A program made the position numbers and the translations under genes. The notes below the pieces were generated by a model that made no database searches, was not told the origin of the DNA, and saw only the letters and a list, made by a program, of their open reading frames with translations. DNA of 64,000 nt from Hermatobates lingyangjiaoensis. Lineage: Eukaryota > Arthropoda > Insecta > Hemiptera > Hermatobatidae. The stretch spans positions 14,279,501 through 14,343,500 of the forward strand of contig JAPFBL010000084.1 of assembly GCA_026182355.1 (NCBI GenBank), in the 5' to 3' direction. Positions 23,588 to 35,849 of this stretch are shown in pieces; the stretch's first letter is position 1, and each line of letters begins with the position of its first letter.

Positions 23588-23720
23588 GACTCTGACGAAG
23601 GCCGCTTGTTATGGGTGAAAGATCTTAGTCGTCTTTTTTTTTCATTTCTTATTGTGGTATGATTGATTATTATCTCACATGTTTATTGTGAAATCTTTTT
23701 ATATATGTGTCTGTATATGT
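23588..23720 (+). repeat. solitary PLE terminal repeat with hammerhead-like module, family 2
   Basis: GACTCTGACGAAGGCCGCTT...GGGTGAAAGATCTTAGTC, then TTATTGTGGTATGATTGATT and a TTTATTGTGAAATCTTTTTATATATG tail. It is a diverged copy of the units at 53420-53555 and 53581-53700, with the same order of module, GTGGTTTGATCATTGATTG block and GTGAAATCTT-TA tract. No coding sequence follows. Confidence 0.6.
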
Positions 23721-23749
23721 ATGTACAAAAGATTTGTAGCTTTTGCACA

Positions 23750-24070
23750 TATAAACCCATCACAGGGTTTATAGCTATGATGATGGAATCTATTGATACT
23801 ACACCCCAAAAATGACTCTTACAATATTCGATAAGCTATTATTATTTATTTTTGGGCAATATTACGTCATGAGAGGTTCCCTTTAATGCCCATTATGTGT
23901 TTTGACACCATTTTTCTCCTAAACTGCTCAGTCTAGAGAGCTAAAGTTGTGCAGATATTACGGATCATGTACTAACATGAACTGATAAATTTATCAGAAG
24001 TTTTCGGTAATAAGATAGGTTAGTTTTTCTTAAAAATGGTTACATTTTGACTTTTGATTGAAACTGAAAG
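23750..24070 (+). repeat. interspersed repeat X, copy 1
   Basis: Shares TATGTGTTTTGACACCATTT, TCTCCTAAACTG and a preceding ATTGATACTACACCCCAAAA block with copy 3 (31640-31930), in the same order and orientation. Non-coding; family unknown. Confidence 0.5.
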
Positions 24071-24590
24071 CTAGTGGGTACGTTACTGGTTTAATGTACC
24101 GTAACAAAATTATGATCTTTCTTGATGGTATCTTCCAAAGTGTGGCTGGGTGGGGTCAATAGAAAATACCTTAAACACAAGTCGCATGTTTCGACAAATC
24201 CTAATAATTTCGACAGACATACAGTTTTTGGTTAACTGAAGTTCCTTATACTTTATACTAAATCACGGAAAAGGGATATTACTGCTAAGTATGTGAAAAT
24301 GGGTACTAATTTCAACTCATTCTTTTGGTCAATCAATGAACTTTTAAGGCTTAGTTAAATTTGGTCGTAACATGAACTAACATGATAAAAATTCAGGAAT
24401 TTCGAACTGGGAAATCGAATATTACAATTAAAATGACAACTATTAATTTCCATCGGCAGTAACTATCATATTGCACTACAACAATTATTACCTTTTCGTT
24501 GTAGTTGAGAAATGAATGGATATTGCCACATTTAAATTGATTTAATGAATTAAAATTGATATTGATTGTCAATGAGTTACATAATACATA

Positions 24591-24617
24591 TAGCAAAGTT
24601 GAGTGAAGCCCAGTCCA
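24591..24617 (+). repeat. R1 terminal motif, diverged
   Basis: TAGCAAAGTTGAGTGAAGCC followed by CAGTCCA matches the right end of R1. No paired left end was found within 3 kb. Confidence 0.45.
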
Positions 24618-25849
24618 ATTCTTTTTATTATACCGTATAACTAGCTATGGTATAGAAGCAGAAACTGCATTACAATTTTAGTAATTTTTGTTTCATCTGA
24701 CTCGTTAAACTTTTATAAAGTGTCACGTTTTGATAATACTTAGTTTATCCAGTTGCATGTGATGTCAAGACTATGGAACAATTAGAATAAAATAATACCT
24801 TTTAAAATTAACAAATTGACAATTCTGCCCGATTACTGTTTCAATTCTGTTAAATGAAAAGGCCTTATGAAAGGAAAATGGAGAGAGTCAGAGGGGTGAG
24901 AATATTATTCACTGACCGAAACTTGTTGCTAAGGAATTTTAAACAACTTCATGCAAATCATAATGTGCACCAGTTCAAATAACAGCGTTTGAAAGCTATC
25001 CTCAAATTAATATTTCATAAACAGTTTGAATCCGTCTTTGTAAGCATATAACAATGTCCGTTGGTAATACAATGCTACCTTGCTGGAAGTCTTAGGAGGA
25101 ATACTTCTCTATTTGAATGAAACCCTTAAGCAGGCATCAGTGTCCAGTAACTAACTACCTGTAAACTTGGGAATTAATTCTTATCACATTTTTGAAATAT
25201 GATATACATCAGCTCTTAAAAATATACATACAAACTTGTAATTCAGCATAATAAGCTAAAAACTTTTATTTAAGTTCGACAATAGTACAACTTATTCCAT
25301 TAAAAGAAACGAAACGAAAACTGTACTAAAATGACAGTTTTAGAAAACTAGTTATTTAACTAGATATAAATTCAAATTTTGTATACCTAGTTGGTGGTCA
25401 ACCTTACAGCAAGTCCATAAATACAGATAAATTCACGAATAACTTGAAGTACCTAAACATGATATGGTTTAACAATTTGAAATCAAAATCGTAAACAAAA
25501 TTAAACTTCATCACTTCAATGTTGCCACAAGTCCGCAAAACTAAATAGTTAAATTCCAAGGTCACAAAAATATTACCAACGTATATATAAATTTCACTGC
25601 AGATAAAAATTCTTTTTGAGATATGTACAGTAATATCTACAAAATTAATATATATTATTTTGATAAATAAATATTAATATAATTTTGAAATTTAAGAAGT
25701 ACCTCTCATATACAATTCAGTTCCCTTCCCATACTTGAATAGATGATATACACTAATCAGTGATGACATTACTATTATTTTAAGAATTCTCTTACAAACG
25801 AAACTATTATAAACCTCCAAATTACTTGGTTTCCTTTACTATCATTAAA

Positions 25850-26135
25850 GCACAGTTATCATGAAAAAATTCAAGATTTTGACGGATTTACATGTTTTGA
25901 GGTCCATAGAACTCTTTTTGAAATTTGTTCGATGGTTGTGTCTGTGGTGAGGTGGTGGTATGAATGTGTGTGTGTTTCAAAATTAAATTAACAAAAAGAG
26001 GTGTTATGGTACATTTTATTGTTTCAGAAAATTTTTTTTGACGCTAAACGGCTATATCGAAAAACACCGAAAAATTAAACATAAATTAACAATTATAAAA
26101 AAAATTTCACAAAATTCCTGATTACCCCAAAGCGT
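25850..26135 (+). repeat. interspersed repeat X, copy 2
   Basis: The ATCATGAAAAAATTCAAGAT and GACGGATTTACA blocks match copy 3. The later TTTGACGCTAAACGGCTA block matches copy 4 at 51262. It includes a GT-rich tract at 25928-25975. Confidence 0.5.
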
Positions 26136-26885
26136 AATATACCTATAAAAACTGATTGTACTTGTGATATTTGTTTACAATAACTTAAGATACTTTTTAG
26201 TGAATCGAGTGAAAAAAACGTTACTTAGAGGTTTAGAGAGAAAAAAAGATGAGTTTTAATGAGTTAATATCATTTGTAGGAAAAATAAAATTCTTAAATA
26301 TAAAAAATCAATACCAATCAACATCCATTTTGTTATGATTTTCATAATATGATGAGTAGATGTCTAACAAAGTATTCCAATCAAACTACTGGTTGCACCA
26401 TTGAACAAAAGTTAATATCATATGTAGTTCATCGTGTTTTTATGGAACACATTGTCTTTGGATAATATTGAAATATCGGAATATACTCTTTCAATATTTA
26501 TCACAAAACGGTTACTAATTTTAAGCTACTTCTTCGGTAATTCCATAAATCTGACATTTTTATCACACTTTTGAAAAAATAGAAACCGTTAGATAACATA
26601 AAGAAATAACAAATGCGTTCAAATTGATGAATCAGTAGTAATTGCAAAAGAACAATTACTATGAGTATTGGATGAGGGAGAAGGTTCGCTCTTATTCTAG
26701 TGATTAGTTTTGGATGACCTAATCCATATTGGATACGCCTAATAATATGCCCTTTATAATGATCGTTATGATACGTAAGGATATGAATTTATTAGAAGTT
26801 AATGTTTGAAGACATCAAACATTTAGTCCGGACATACTCATGGAGGTTTTAATTTAACTGTCAACTAGAATGATATTATGTTACT

Positions 26886-26915
26886 TATAGCAAAGTTGAC
26901 TTTAGGCCATTCCAG
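26886..26915 (+). repeat. R1 terminal motif, diverged
   Basis: TATAGCAAAGTTGACTTTAG followed by GCCATTCCAG, an R1 right end. It is 450 bases from the oppositely oriented motif at 27363, but the two point away from each other, so they do not bound one element. Confidence 0.5.
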
Positions 26916-27362
26916 CTTTTCTGTAATTCCGAAATTAATGTTTCTGTCTCATAGACAGTACATGCCAGTCATACAAGTTATATCCAACAGTAAACATTTT
27001 TTAAATTCTGTTATAAATATCTGATAAATGACTTCACAGAACCAAATCAAAATAGCATTTCGGCATCTGTAAAAATAAATAAAAATATTAAATAATTATC
27101 AAAATTAACACAACAAATGTCAGTGATATACGAAACTTTTATAAACAGCACCTTCAGTACAAGGGAGCAAAGATTGAAAGTTCCAAATATATAATTTTAA
27201 TTTCTACGGATAAACAATGAAAACCCAAGAGAAAGCCAGTAGTGGTTTCTAAAAACTTATCCTACACTTTGTAATCTAACTGAAACTCCAGTAATGCAAC
27301 GAAAACTTGTTCCGTAACAAAACTCAATACTCAATAAAACAACTTGATTAGAGTGGAAACAT

Positions 27363-27390
27363 CTGGAGTGGTCTACACTCAACATTAATA
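27363..27390 (-). repeat. R1 terminal motif (possible left end of copy B)
   Basis: CTGGAGTGGTCTACACTCAAC. If it pairs with the end at 29539-29568, copy B has gained about 1.3 kb of insertions, including the TA tract and Helitron fragment below; otherwise it is a solo end. Confidence 0.5.
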
Positions 27391-27766
27391 TCAGTAAACA
27401 TATTATCAAGTCACGGACAGTAAATTTCATTCCATGATTTATTTTACTACAGATATATCCATTTTGCTAATTCAAAGGGAAATGTAATCACTTATTCATT
27501 TAAAAAACAGACAACCAAGAATGCCTTATAAATTATAATTATAAGATCTTCTCTTATTTATTAGTAATTTGAATAATATTATTAATCAAACAATTAAATA
27601 GATCTATTAGTCCTAAAGGGCATTAATACTTGATTAATATGTACAGTAGAGCATACGAGTGAATTATGTATTCAACTTGTTTAGATTTTCATTTCGAATA
27701 GTTTAACTAACATAATAAGGAAATAATAATGAATTAACTAATAAAAACAATATTCTTATAACATTT

Positions 27767-27767
<1 letters not shown>

Positions 27768-27803
<36 letters not shown>
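27768..27803. repeat. TA microsatellite
   Basis: About 17 TA units, directly beside the Helitron fragment at 27826. Confidence 0.95.
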
Positions 27804-27805
<2 letters not shown>

Positions 27806-27825
27806 ATATAGAACAGGCATTTTTT

Positions 27826-27900
27826 CCTGCCTGTTCATTTGTAGGGGTTGAGAATTGCTCGTTCACAAAGCCATTTGTTCTGAATAGATAGTAAATGATC
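27826..27900 (-). mobile_element. Helitron fragment
   Basis: The reverse complement matches the ACTATCTATTCAGAACAAA to GAACAGGCAGG segment shared by the Helitrons at about 800-870 and 18600-18675. The unit ends in a palindrome (GAACAGGCA / TGCCTGTTC) that abuts the TA tract. Confidence 0.6.
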
Positions 27901-28789
27901 AAGCCACAATAAGAAAAAAAAACATAAAATAGATTCAGGAAATTTCTTTCATGATCTCAATATATATTTCTGTGAGTAAAGTAGTAAGAAAAAATTTCTG
28001 AGAAATAATATTCCTTGTAAAAAAAAAACAACCCTTAAATTATAATTAAAAGATGGATTACAGTATATATGGAATTTCGAACACTTATTTTAGTAAAATG
28101 AAGTATATGCGAGAGAGTTTTACATCCACTGATGAAGACAAGTTTGCTAAGGCCCAGTTTTATCTACAGAAATAACATTCCGAGTAACATCCCTCTGTAG
28201 CACACATATACCATTTAACTCAAATTATACTCTCTCAGTTTTCTGAACACATATTTCAAGTGTTTATGGGCACTAGAAAATTTAAGAACCCTGCAAAGGG
28301 TTGTTTTCATTTAAAGAAAACATAATTACCAATTATGCACACTCTGTTCGATAATTGCATAAACATCACCTAAATTAAGAGTTTAAATAAATACTGGTAA
28401 GTACATTAAACATAATGATTAAAAGTATGACAAATAATTTTGTCTTCTATATAATTAGTTTTATTCAAATGATGCATAATATAATCATCATATATAAACA
28501 TAGAATGCATGAACAACAAAATCGACAGGTGAACAACACATTGGACTATGTATTTCATATTTTATAATGGTATGCACAAAGTATAAGAACAAAACTTAAT
28601 ATCAGAAGTAGATTTATTTGTGGCTATGATTCGTAGAATTTTTAAGTAATATTGAGGTGTGAGGAATGAACTCTTTCCTTAAGAAGGAGCTATTATGTTG
28701 TTAACAAATATTCAGTTCTTTCACTATTTCAGTCTATTATTTCAAAAATTTCAACTTTCCAACTATAAAAGTTTTACATTATACTAAAA

Positions 28790-29568
28790 ATCTGGCTTTG
28801 AATTTGATTTGAGTAAGCAAAACTGGCTAATTAATAATATATTTTTTTTCAATATACATTGACAGCTAGCTTATAACAGTAGAGCACGCAGGTAAAAGAC
28901 AGCACTCTCTTAGTTTAAATTGAATGAATGTTTCTAACTTTGGACAAAGGGAAAGAAAAGTGATTTTTTTTTTAAAAAACACTAGCACGCGCATACATTC
29001 CCTGCATAATAATTTCATGAAGGACCAAAAATAAAAAACAAAATCAAAACTGAAAACATTCTTTGAAAAATAATAAATGTAATTATCTTACATCTTAAAT
29101 TAATTTATCTTAAAACGACATCTTTTCTTCGGTGTTTCTGACATTTTCCACATAAAATAGGAATATTTTCAATTCTTAAATGGGAAACTTTGTCTTAAAT
29201 CTTCAATGCAAAAGGAGGTCAGATGAACTATGGTATGTAAGAGATCGTTATTGGAACAAAAGCTATGTTCTCCTGTAAGAGATTATTTCGTAACACAAAA
29301 TCATCAACTTTGGCTTTTCAAAAATGTTATTACTGCTGTAGTTACACTAATGATATTATATGCATCAGTGGTGTAATATACAAAAATAAGCATATATATT
29401 ATGTGGATCAATCACTGTCTATACTACCTCGAGGAATGAAAGTCTAATAAACCTCTACCACTTAGACATTTATACTATGCATAAATGGGACAGTATATAC
29501 CATATTATATGCCCATGAAGTTTGATATTATGTTTACATATAGTAAAGTTGAGTGTAGCCCACACCAG
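28790..29568 (-). mobile_element. repeat R1 copy B, without mariner
   Basis: It aligns in reverse with R1 copy A through blocks such as GGACAAAGGGAAAGAAAAGT, CATTCTTTGAAAAATAATAA, GTTCTCCTGTAAGAGATTA and the terminal TATAGTAAAGTTGAGTGTAG at 29539. In place of the mariner it reads straight through from AAGCAAAACTGG to CAATATACATTGACAG. Copy B therefore supplies the pre-insertion state. Its inner-left boundary is unclear. The 60-codon ORF at 29265-29447 starts inside the repeat and has no known domain. Confidence 0.68.
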
Positions 29569-31639
29569 ATTGTTATTTGTTTATTTATTCGTTACGGTGA
29601 GACAGTTTTCTGTCTAAAAATGTTATAAGTGAAATTGTGGCACTTTATTTATCCTACTAGGAGAAAGGAAGGATTTCTTGTACGATAATGTTTTCCAACA
29701 TTCAGTAGATGCTTTCCAGTCATAGACTCTTCTGTTCAAATTCCGCAGTCTGTGGATGGTGGATGGGGGAGCGATGATAACTCTTAATCAAGGAGTTTGG
29801 TTCCAGTCTCCTGAATAATGCATTGTTCTTAAAAATAGTCCTTCATCTTCTGTAAGGTCTAGTAATTCTCTGGTTCCCCGATTGTCATTATCGATGTTAT
29901 TTCAACAGACGATTTGGCTGTATAATGGCTCTTCTTAGTGCTTCTTTAAAAGAAGATTCACTCGAAGTTGTGCATTCTGGGATAACTTGGGCTTGAGATT
30001 CTTGAAATAGCGATCAATATGTACTATAATTAGTCACAGGCGGTCACTGTCATGATTGCAATACTGAAGAATCATCTTTTTATTCTAGATTATTTCTTCC
30101 ATAATACAAGTACATAAACGAAAGTAATTTTGTTAAGAAAAGAAATGCCGTTTGTAGATAACAGTTTTTTACTGTTCAGATATCTTGTTTGCAAGTTTTT
30201 TTTATAAAATACTTCGCTTAACATTAGCTGATAAGTTTCTCGTTTTGCAAACACTCTGACATTTCACTGACGAATGGATAATGCTAACATCAAATATTAC
30301 TGACATTGTCATAGCCACTCAGACATGTCGAAGCTTACTAACCGTGAGAGTAAGGTTTAATAACACCATACATTTACTTTTAATGCATTGGTAGCTAATA
30401 CTTCTAGAGACAGACCCGATAACAAACTCCACTGAGATTATTATAACGGCGAACAATTGCATATCTCTCACAAAATGGTATGAAATGTACTAGTACAGTA
30501 AAAACTCGTGTGCGCAGCTTAAATTAGATACAAAGTTCACTAGTAGGAGTTTCTTAAAATTAGATACGATGTTCATCAAAAATACAACTGCATAAATTTA
30601 CAAACAAACATATCCTACAGTTTTTGGGGATATGACAGTTTGTATCTCAAAATTAATTACGAATTTTGAAATAAAACTGTTTACAAATATATTTAGTTGA
30701 ACAGTTCGAATATAAAATTTAATAAAAATTAAGATCCTACTTTACTTTACTTGTTGGGAACTAAAAAGGTATATGAAGAAACCAGTTCATTGATACTTCT
30801 TAATGGATAACAATTCCAGCAGCAAATAAATAATGAACACAATATCGAAATGCTAACTAATACTTTTTCACAAAACTTGTCACAAACTAAGTGATAACAC
30901 GATTAGTATTTCGTAGATATTTTAATGGTTAGTCCACAATTCTAAATGAATCATGTCACCTACTTTCAAAGATAGGTCTGTGGAGCCACGGGTAAGAAGG
31001 GATTTCTGCAGTGCTGTTAATTATTCCAGTTAACCAACTGAGGCACTGCTGACTGGAATTTTATCCATTTAAAATCTAAAAACTATTGGAATATCTAAAA
31101 GTAAAACATATGGCATGAAAACTCGACTCCTGTCAAATTACTCACCAAATTCCACTTCCATGCAGACAGTCTTACATATTCATCTGTTATTTCTCCCTTT
31201 ATAATGAATTCCATTTATATTCAAGACCTGAATATACAGCACTGAAATTTTGAAGTAACTATTTCCTGTTTTCAAAACATCTGCTTGATTATATTTACAA
31301 AAGATAATATAAGATATTGGAATTTTCATAAGACAGAAATAATGTCATTCCTTATGGGGCTAAAGTAACTTGGAACATACAAATCATTGGAATATTAGAT
31401 TTTTATATAGTCACTGAGTACCAGTTTTCAGATTAACTGCTTTAATATCTACTCTGCTGCTTCGTTAATTTAAGTACCTAATCAAACAATGTTCGCTATT
31501 GATCCAACATTTTTGTAAATGTGTATCACTTTAATCAGAAATGTAGGCTAAGTATATCACTAATCAACATAATGCATAAACATTTCATTAATGTAAAACC
31601 TTTGTAAGTACACAACTTAATTGCTACAATAAGTAAAGC

Positions 31640-31930
31640 ATAGTAATCATGAAACAAATTGAATTGGATATTTTGACAGATTTACACTTTTGAGAACTCC
31701 TGAGTATAGTTTTGAAGTTTTTCGACGATGTTTCTATGTTTAAAAGAGATTAGGTGGGTGGACAAACTACATGTCACATCTTTTGATGGATCAAATTGAT
31801 ATTATACCCAAAAATAGCTCTCATACTATATACGATCCGTATTCAGAAAAAAATGCCCTCATGGAAATCGACGTTATTGTCCACTATGTGTTTTAGACAC
31901 CATTTTTTTCTCTCCTAAACTAAAATATGA
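31640..31930 (+). repeat. interspersed repeat X, copy 3
   Basis: The most complete copy: the AATCATGAAACAAATT block, the ATTGATATTATACCCAAAAA block, TATGTGTTTTAGACACCATT and CTCCTAAACT occur in that order. Confidence 0.5.
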
Positions 31931-32158
31931 AGACTGACAATTTTTCACTTAATATTAAATTGACTTTAATAATAAAGTCTCAAGATATTTTAAAATCCGT
32001 ATTGTTGTAATTGAATATTGCTTTAAAATTAATTTTAGAAATTTTGATTGCTTGATTGGTTATCTGAATTTCCTGTCTGTATCTTCTCTCAACTCTATTA
32101 GCACTGGTCGGTTACTGCCGTTAAGTCTATAAGGTGCTTGGTCTCTATTTCTCTTTTC

Positions 32159-32190
32159 TCCTGAAGACGGATTACCCGAAAATTTGAGTT
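32159..32190 (+). ncRNA. hammerhead-like module, degenerate
   Basis: TCCTGAAGACGGATTACCCG followed by AAAATTTGAG: CTGANGA, a three-base-pair stem and GAAAA. An isolated PLE terminal-repeat remnant is the likely origin. Confidence 0.3.
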
Positions 32191-34920
32191 TTGTAAGTGC
32201 GTTTCTTTACTCTGTGGGTTGCCTTAAAAGACTATCATGATAGTATTCTGTTTGCAGTTTAATTCAGAATATTACGGTATAACATCTCTACTAGGTGAAT
32301 ACAAATTATTCACCTAGTAGACAAATGATGGAATATAAATTCACACCATTCTGTTGTTCTACGAAACGCCGGCATTCAAAACTTGTATGATAATTTTTTT
32401 TCTTATGGTCCTAAGGATGGTAACACATTGCTGGAGTATATTATTGTAAAGCTATACACTAAAACAGGTTTCGATAAAAAAGGCGGGATTGATTCGTTAT
32501 TATGTCTGCTGTGATATAAAGAAATGCATCAAGCAATTGAAGAAAACCCTTTCATATATTTAAAAGAAATTCGACCCCATTTCATGTTGTTGAATAAAAA
32601 AATATATGTAGAAACACTTATTTGCAAAATGGTTGATTTTGACCAGCAAAAGGAGGACTTCGATTTCTAAAGAAGTGGAATGATTTACCAATAACACATG
32701 AATTACATACTGTACTCTTCTTGAAACAATTTTAATGAATTGGTTATTTCTTTGAGTTAAACATCTAATACTTCAAGTTCTTTGTAAGGAAATGTATGAT
32801 ATCTCAAAAATCAATTAACACGTGATGTTTTTAAATATAAAAATACATGTAAAAGTACTGATTTCCGAAACCATGAATTTAATTTCCAATTGAAAAATTT
32901 GACTTGTAAGATGACCAACTATGATTTTAAAATTGTTGAGTTTGAAATACAAGGCATGCACTGACTTCCATTGTATAAATTGCTAAATATTAATTTTTAA
33001 ATTACTTAATTAAGAAATTAAGTAACTAAAAGAAGCAATCGTTAAATGACAATGCAAGCATATATTTAGATTATAAGTACTTAAAGGTTTTAATAAAAAA
33101 TATTGGTGATTCATAAACATTTCCATGAAAATTTTGAAGAATAGTAAACTCAACCAAGCAAGTTTCATTAGTAAGATAACACCAACATTAACAATATTCA
33201 CACTGGAAATGGAATTCTAACATAAAATTTGTGACTCGCATAAAATATTTTGGTGGACAATTCTAAAAGCGTAGAACTTTGGTTTTTACACAATTTTGGC
33301 TTTCTTTGTTGTCTTAATGATGCCTTGGCATTCATTAAAATCGTTTTAAAAGGTCAAACCCTAAATGACAAAATCATTATTATGTACTTGAATGAAGGAA
33401 CCACTGCATCCCTTTTTATGTGTTCATTTCAAATAATTTTACTACTCTGTAAGGGACGTCTATTTTATTCAACTTTGGAAAAATGTTTCTAAAAAATCAT
33501 CTTTATATTTTTTACATTAAGAATTCTACTGTATGAGTAACAAAAAAAAATTTCGTTTTTATTGTGAAACATAGCCATTTGAACTAGCCATGGATGGTTT
33601 GTACATTCACTCCACGAAAACGTTTCTACGGAAATGATTTAGGGTTTTTCAGAAAGAAATCAGAGATAGTAGTAGAAATAGGATATTTTTTGGGCCAAAT
33701 GATTTATCAGTAACAAATACGCTGGGAACAAGGACAGTCTATCACACCTAAGAGACACTCCCATGTCTGAGCTTTTCAAGCAGAGCGCTATCAACCAAAT
33801 AATTCCCACCAACAAAAAGAAAACAACAGAATAAGGGTGAAGACATTTTAGTTTTGGTTGGTGACATACATAGGCCGTAAAAAACAACTAAAATCACAAG
33901 AAGTCCAAACTGTTGCCTAAAGCATATTATAACAAATATTAAAACACAATCTAATTTAAAACATCACAAACAAAAGCATATGTCTTAAATAATTCCTTAG
34001 TGGAGAAGGAATTGTGGAGGGACATGAGAACCTGATATCACAGCCTGAAAGATTGGCATAACATTTAGATCTGAATACATTGTCAATTATGGATCCAGCT
34101 GCATGAAGGAATGCTCGCTGGAGTGATTACATTTTTCGTGGCCTCTACCAGTTCCAAAACATTGAATATCATGCTTGCTTAAGTTAGAAAATAACTTTGT
34201 AAGACTATCATCCCATGAAGTCCAATATATCTAAATTAATTAATCCGTTTCGTTGAACTATCACTTTTATGTTATAAGAACAATGACTGTTGACATTATT
34301 AGCAGAATGTACAACCCAAAAAAGAAAAACATACTCCAATATGCATTTAAACCATTTTCAGAAGTAATAACAAAATACTTTTTTAAGAAAGGTTAATGAG
34401 TGGTTTAATTTATTCACTTCACACTAGTAGAACGACCCCAAATAAAGAGAAAGAAGACAGCGTTATTACTGGAACAGTTCTTCCATGCGAGGGGTAACCC
34501 ACTGCTCTCAACCAAATTACATTCCCACAGCAGTCAATTACCACTCCGACCAACTAGTCTTCGCACATTAGCCTGATACTTTATTCACGCTGTCCCTCTT
34601 CTAACTTTATTGCTTTCTACTAAGGGATTCATTGTGAAACACGCTGGCAAACAAGCTGTGTTTAAATACCTCATGAGGTTAGAAATCAACTAGTTCCCTT
34701 GATTATGGAATTCAACAATAAACGAAAGCTATCGAAAATGTACTATAATTTACACAAACAATTTAGTATGTTCAAGGTATACCAGCATTGGCTAAGTGAT
34801 ACTAACATAAACAGGTTAGTAATCATATTAGTCAGCAATTCGTATGATTAATTATTATTTTATTGTATTATTTGAATTACTAATTTAAAATTATAGACTT
34901 AGTCCCAACAAAAACAAGCT

Positions 34921-35830
34921 TTTATAAACAAAGAACACATAGATTCTTCATCAGTTATCAGCTGTCATAGAAGTTTCATTACTGTTATGTTCTCTTTTGA
35001 ATTTTGAGCACCCAGTGTTTACATTTTATTGGGTTTGCCTATATTTTGTGTTTAGTCTCTGTGGTTTTTGTATTGTGCAATAATGTTCGTGTGGATTTGG
35101 TTGAATTTTTCAATGCCTGTTCTGCAGTTGCATGTGTTTTTAGTTTTTCCTGTGTGAATTATTTCTTTTATTATCTCTTTCAGGTGTGTTTCTCTTTGTC
35201 TATTATAAGTAGGTTTTGAAAATCAAAGTTGTATTTTTGGGTGCTGGCATGTTTAACTAGAGCTCATGTTATTCTGTGTCCTGTAACGTCTGATTTATGC
35301 TGTGAAATCATGTTTGCTAAGTATTGGCTGGTTTGTCCCATGTATTTTGTATCACAGTCGTTACAGTTGATTTGATAATCTATATTACTGTTCTGTAATT
35401 TCGAGATGGTAGATTTGAGTTCTGAGAAAACTAAACTGTTTAGTGTTTTGTTGTTTCTATGTGTGATTTCGCAGTGTATATTGTATTTTATGGTTTTTCT
35501 TTTTTTTTCGGAGAGGCCTTTTACATAGGTATGCATATTGCCTGGGTTTGTGTTAATATTCTGGCAGTCTGCCTGTGTTTGCTGTCTGTTCATCGTGTTT
35601 CTATCTGTATGACTATTTGAATTAATTGTTCTATTGTTATTTGGTTGTCTGTGGTCTCTATTTTTGTTATTACGATCTGTGTGTGTGTTGGAGTAGCGTG
35701 TAATGATTTTGTTTACTAGACCATTAGGAAAATTATTATCAAACAATGTGGATTGGATTAAAGTAATATTTTTATTATTGAATTCGGAGTCACTAAGGTC
35801 GAGGGCTCTATGTTTTAACGTGATAACTAT
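34921..35830 (-). pseudogene. PLE C-terminal region with GIY-YIG endonuclease remnant
   Basis: From 35830 downward the minus strand reads HRALDLSDSEFNN in the open frame that contains the 160-codon ORF 35264-35746. It continues through FPNGLVNKIITRYS, a low-complexity Asn/Thr/Arg-rich stretch and CEITHRNNKTL to INCNDCDTKYMGQTSQYLA. The latter is the PLE endonuclease core: the C-x2-C pair characteristic of PLE GIY-YIG domains, then Y-M-G-Q-T-S in place of Y-I-G-Q-T-S/G. Past the stop at 35264 the frame continues as LVKHASTQKYNFDF with repeated breaks. A degenerate hammerhead-like module (minus strand 34921-34953) follows where the 3' terminal repeat would be. Reverse transcriptase is not present upstream, so this is a 3' fragment. 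Confidence 0.7.
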
Positions 35831-35849
35831 GTTTATTTTTTAATTACCT

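Larger units (their letters stand above)
29570..34900. other. long stretch without a convincing gene
   Basis: A+T-rich sequence holding repeat X copy 3, a degenerate hammerhead-like module (32159-32190) and a perfect short palindrome at 32293-32321 (CTAGGTGAATA / TATTCACCTAG). The frames at 33010-33201, 33250-33492 and 33660-33887 have no recognisable domains or splice context. Confidence 0.4.

Noticed and set aside
30975..31065. tRNA-like A-box (CTCAGTTGGTTAA on the minus strand), suggesting a SINE or tRNA gene
   Set aside because: No B-box at the right distance and no cloverleaf; the palindromic look comes from a short inverted repeat.
31146..31214. Possible first coding exon on the minus strand (ATG, 22 codons, donor G/GTGAGT)
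   Set aside because: Too short; no recognisable protein, promoter or partner exon.
33250..33492. 80-codon hydrophobic ORF
   Set aside because: No recognisable motif, no splice or promoter context; length expected by chance in 64 kb.
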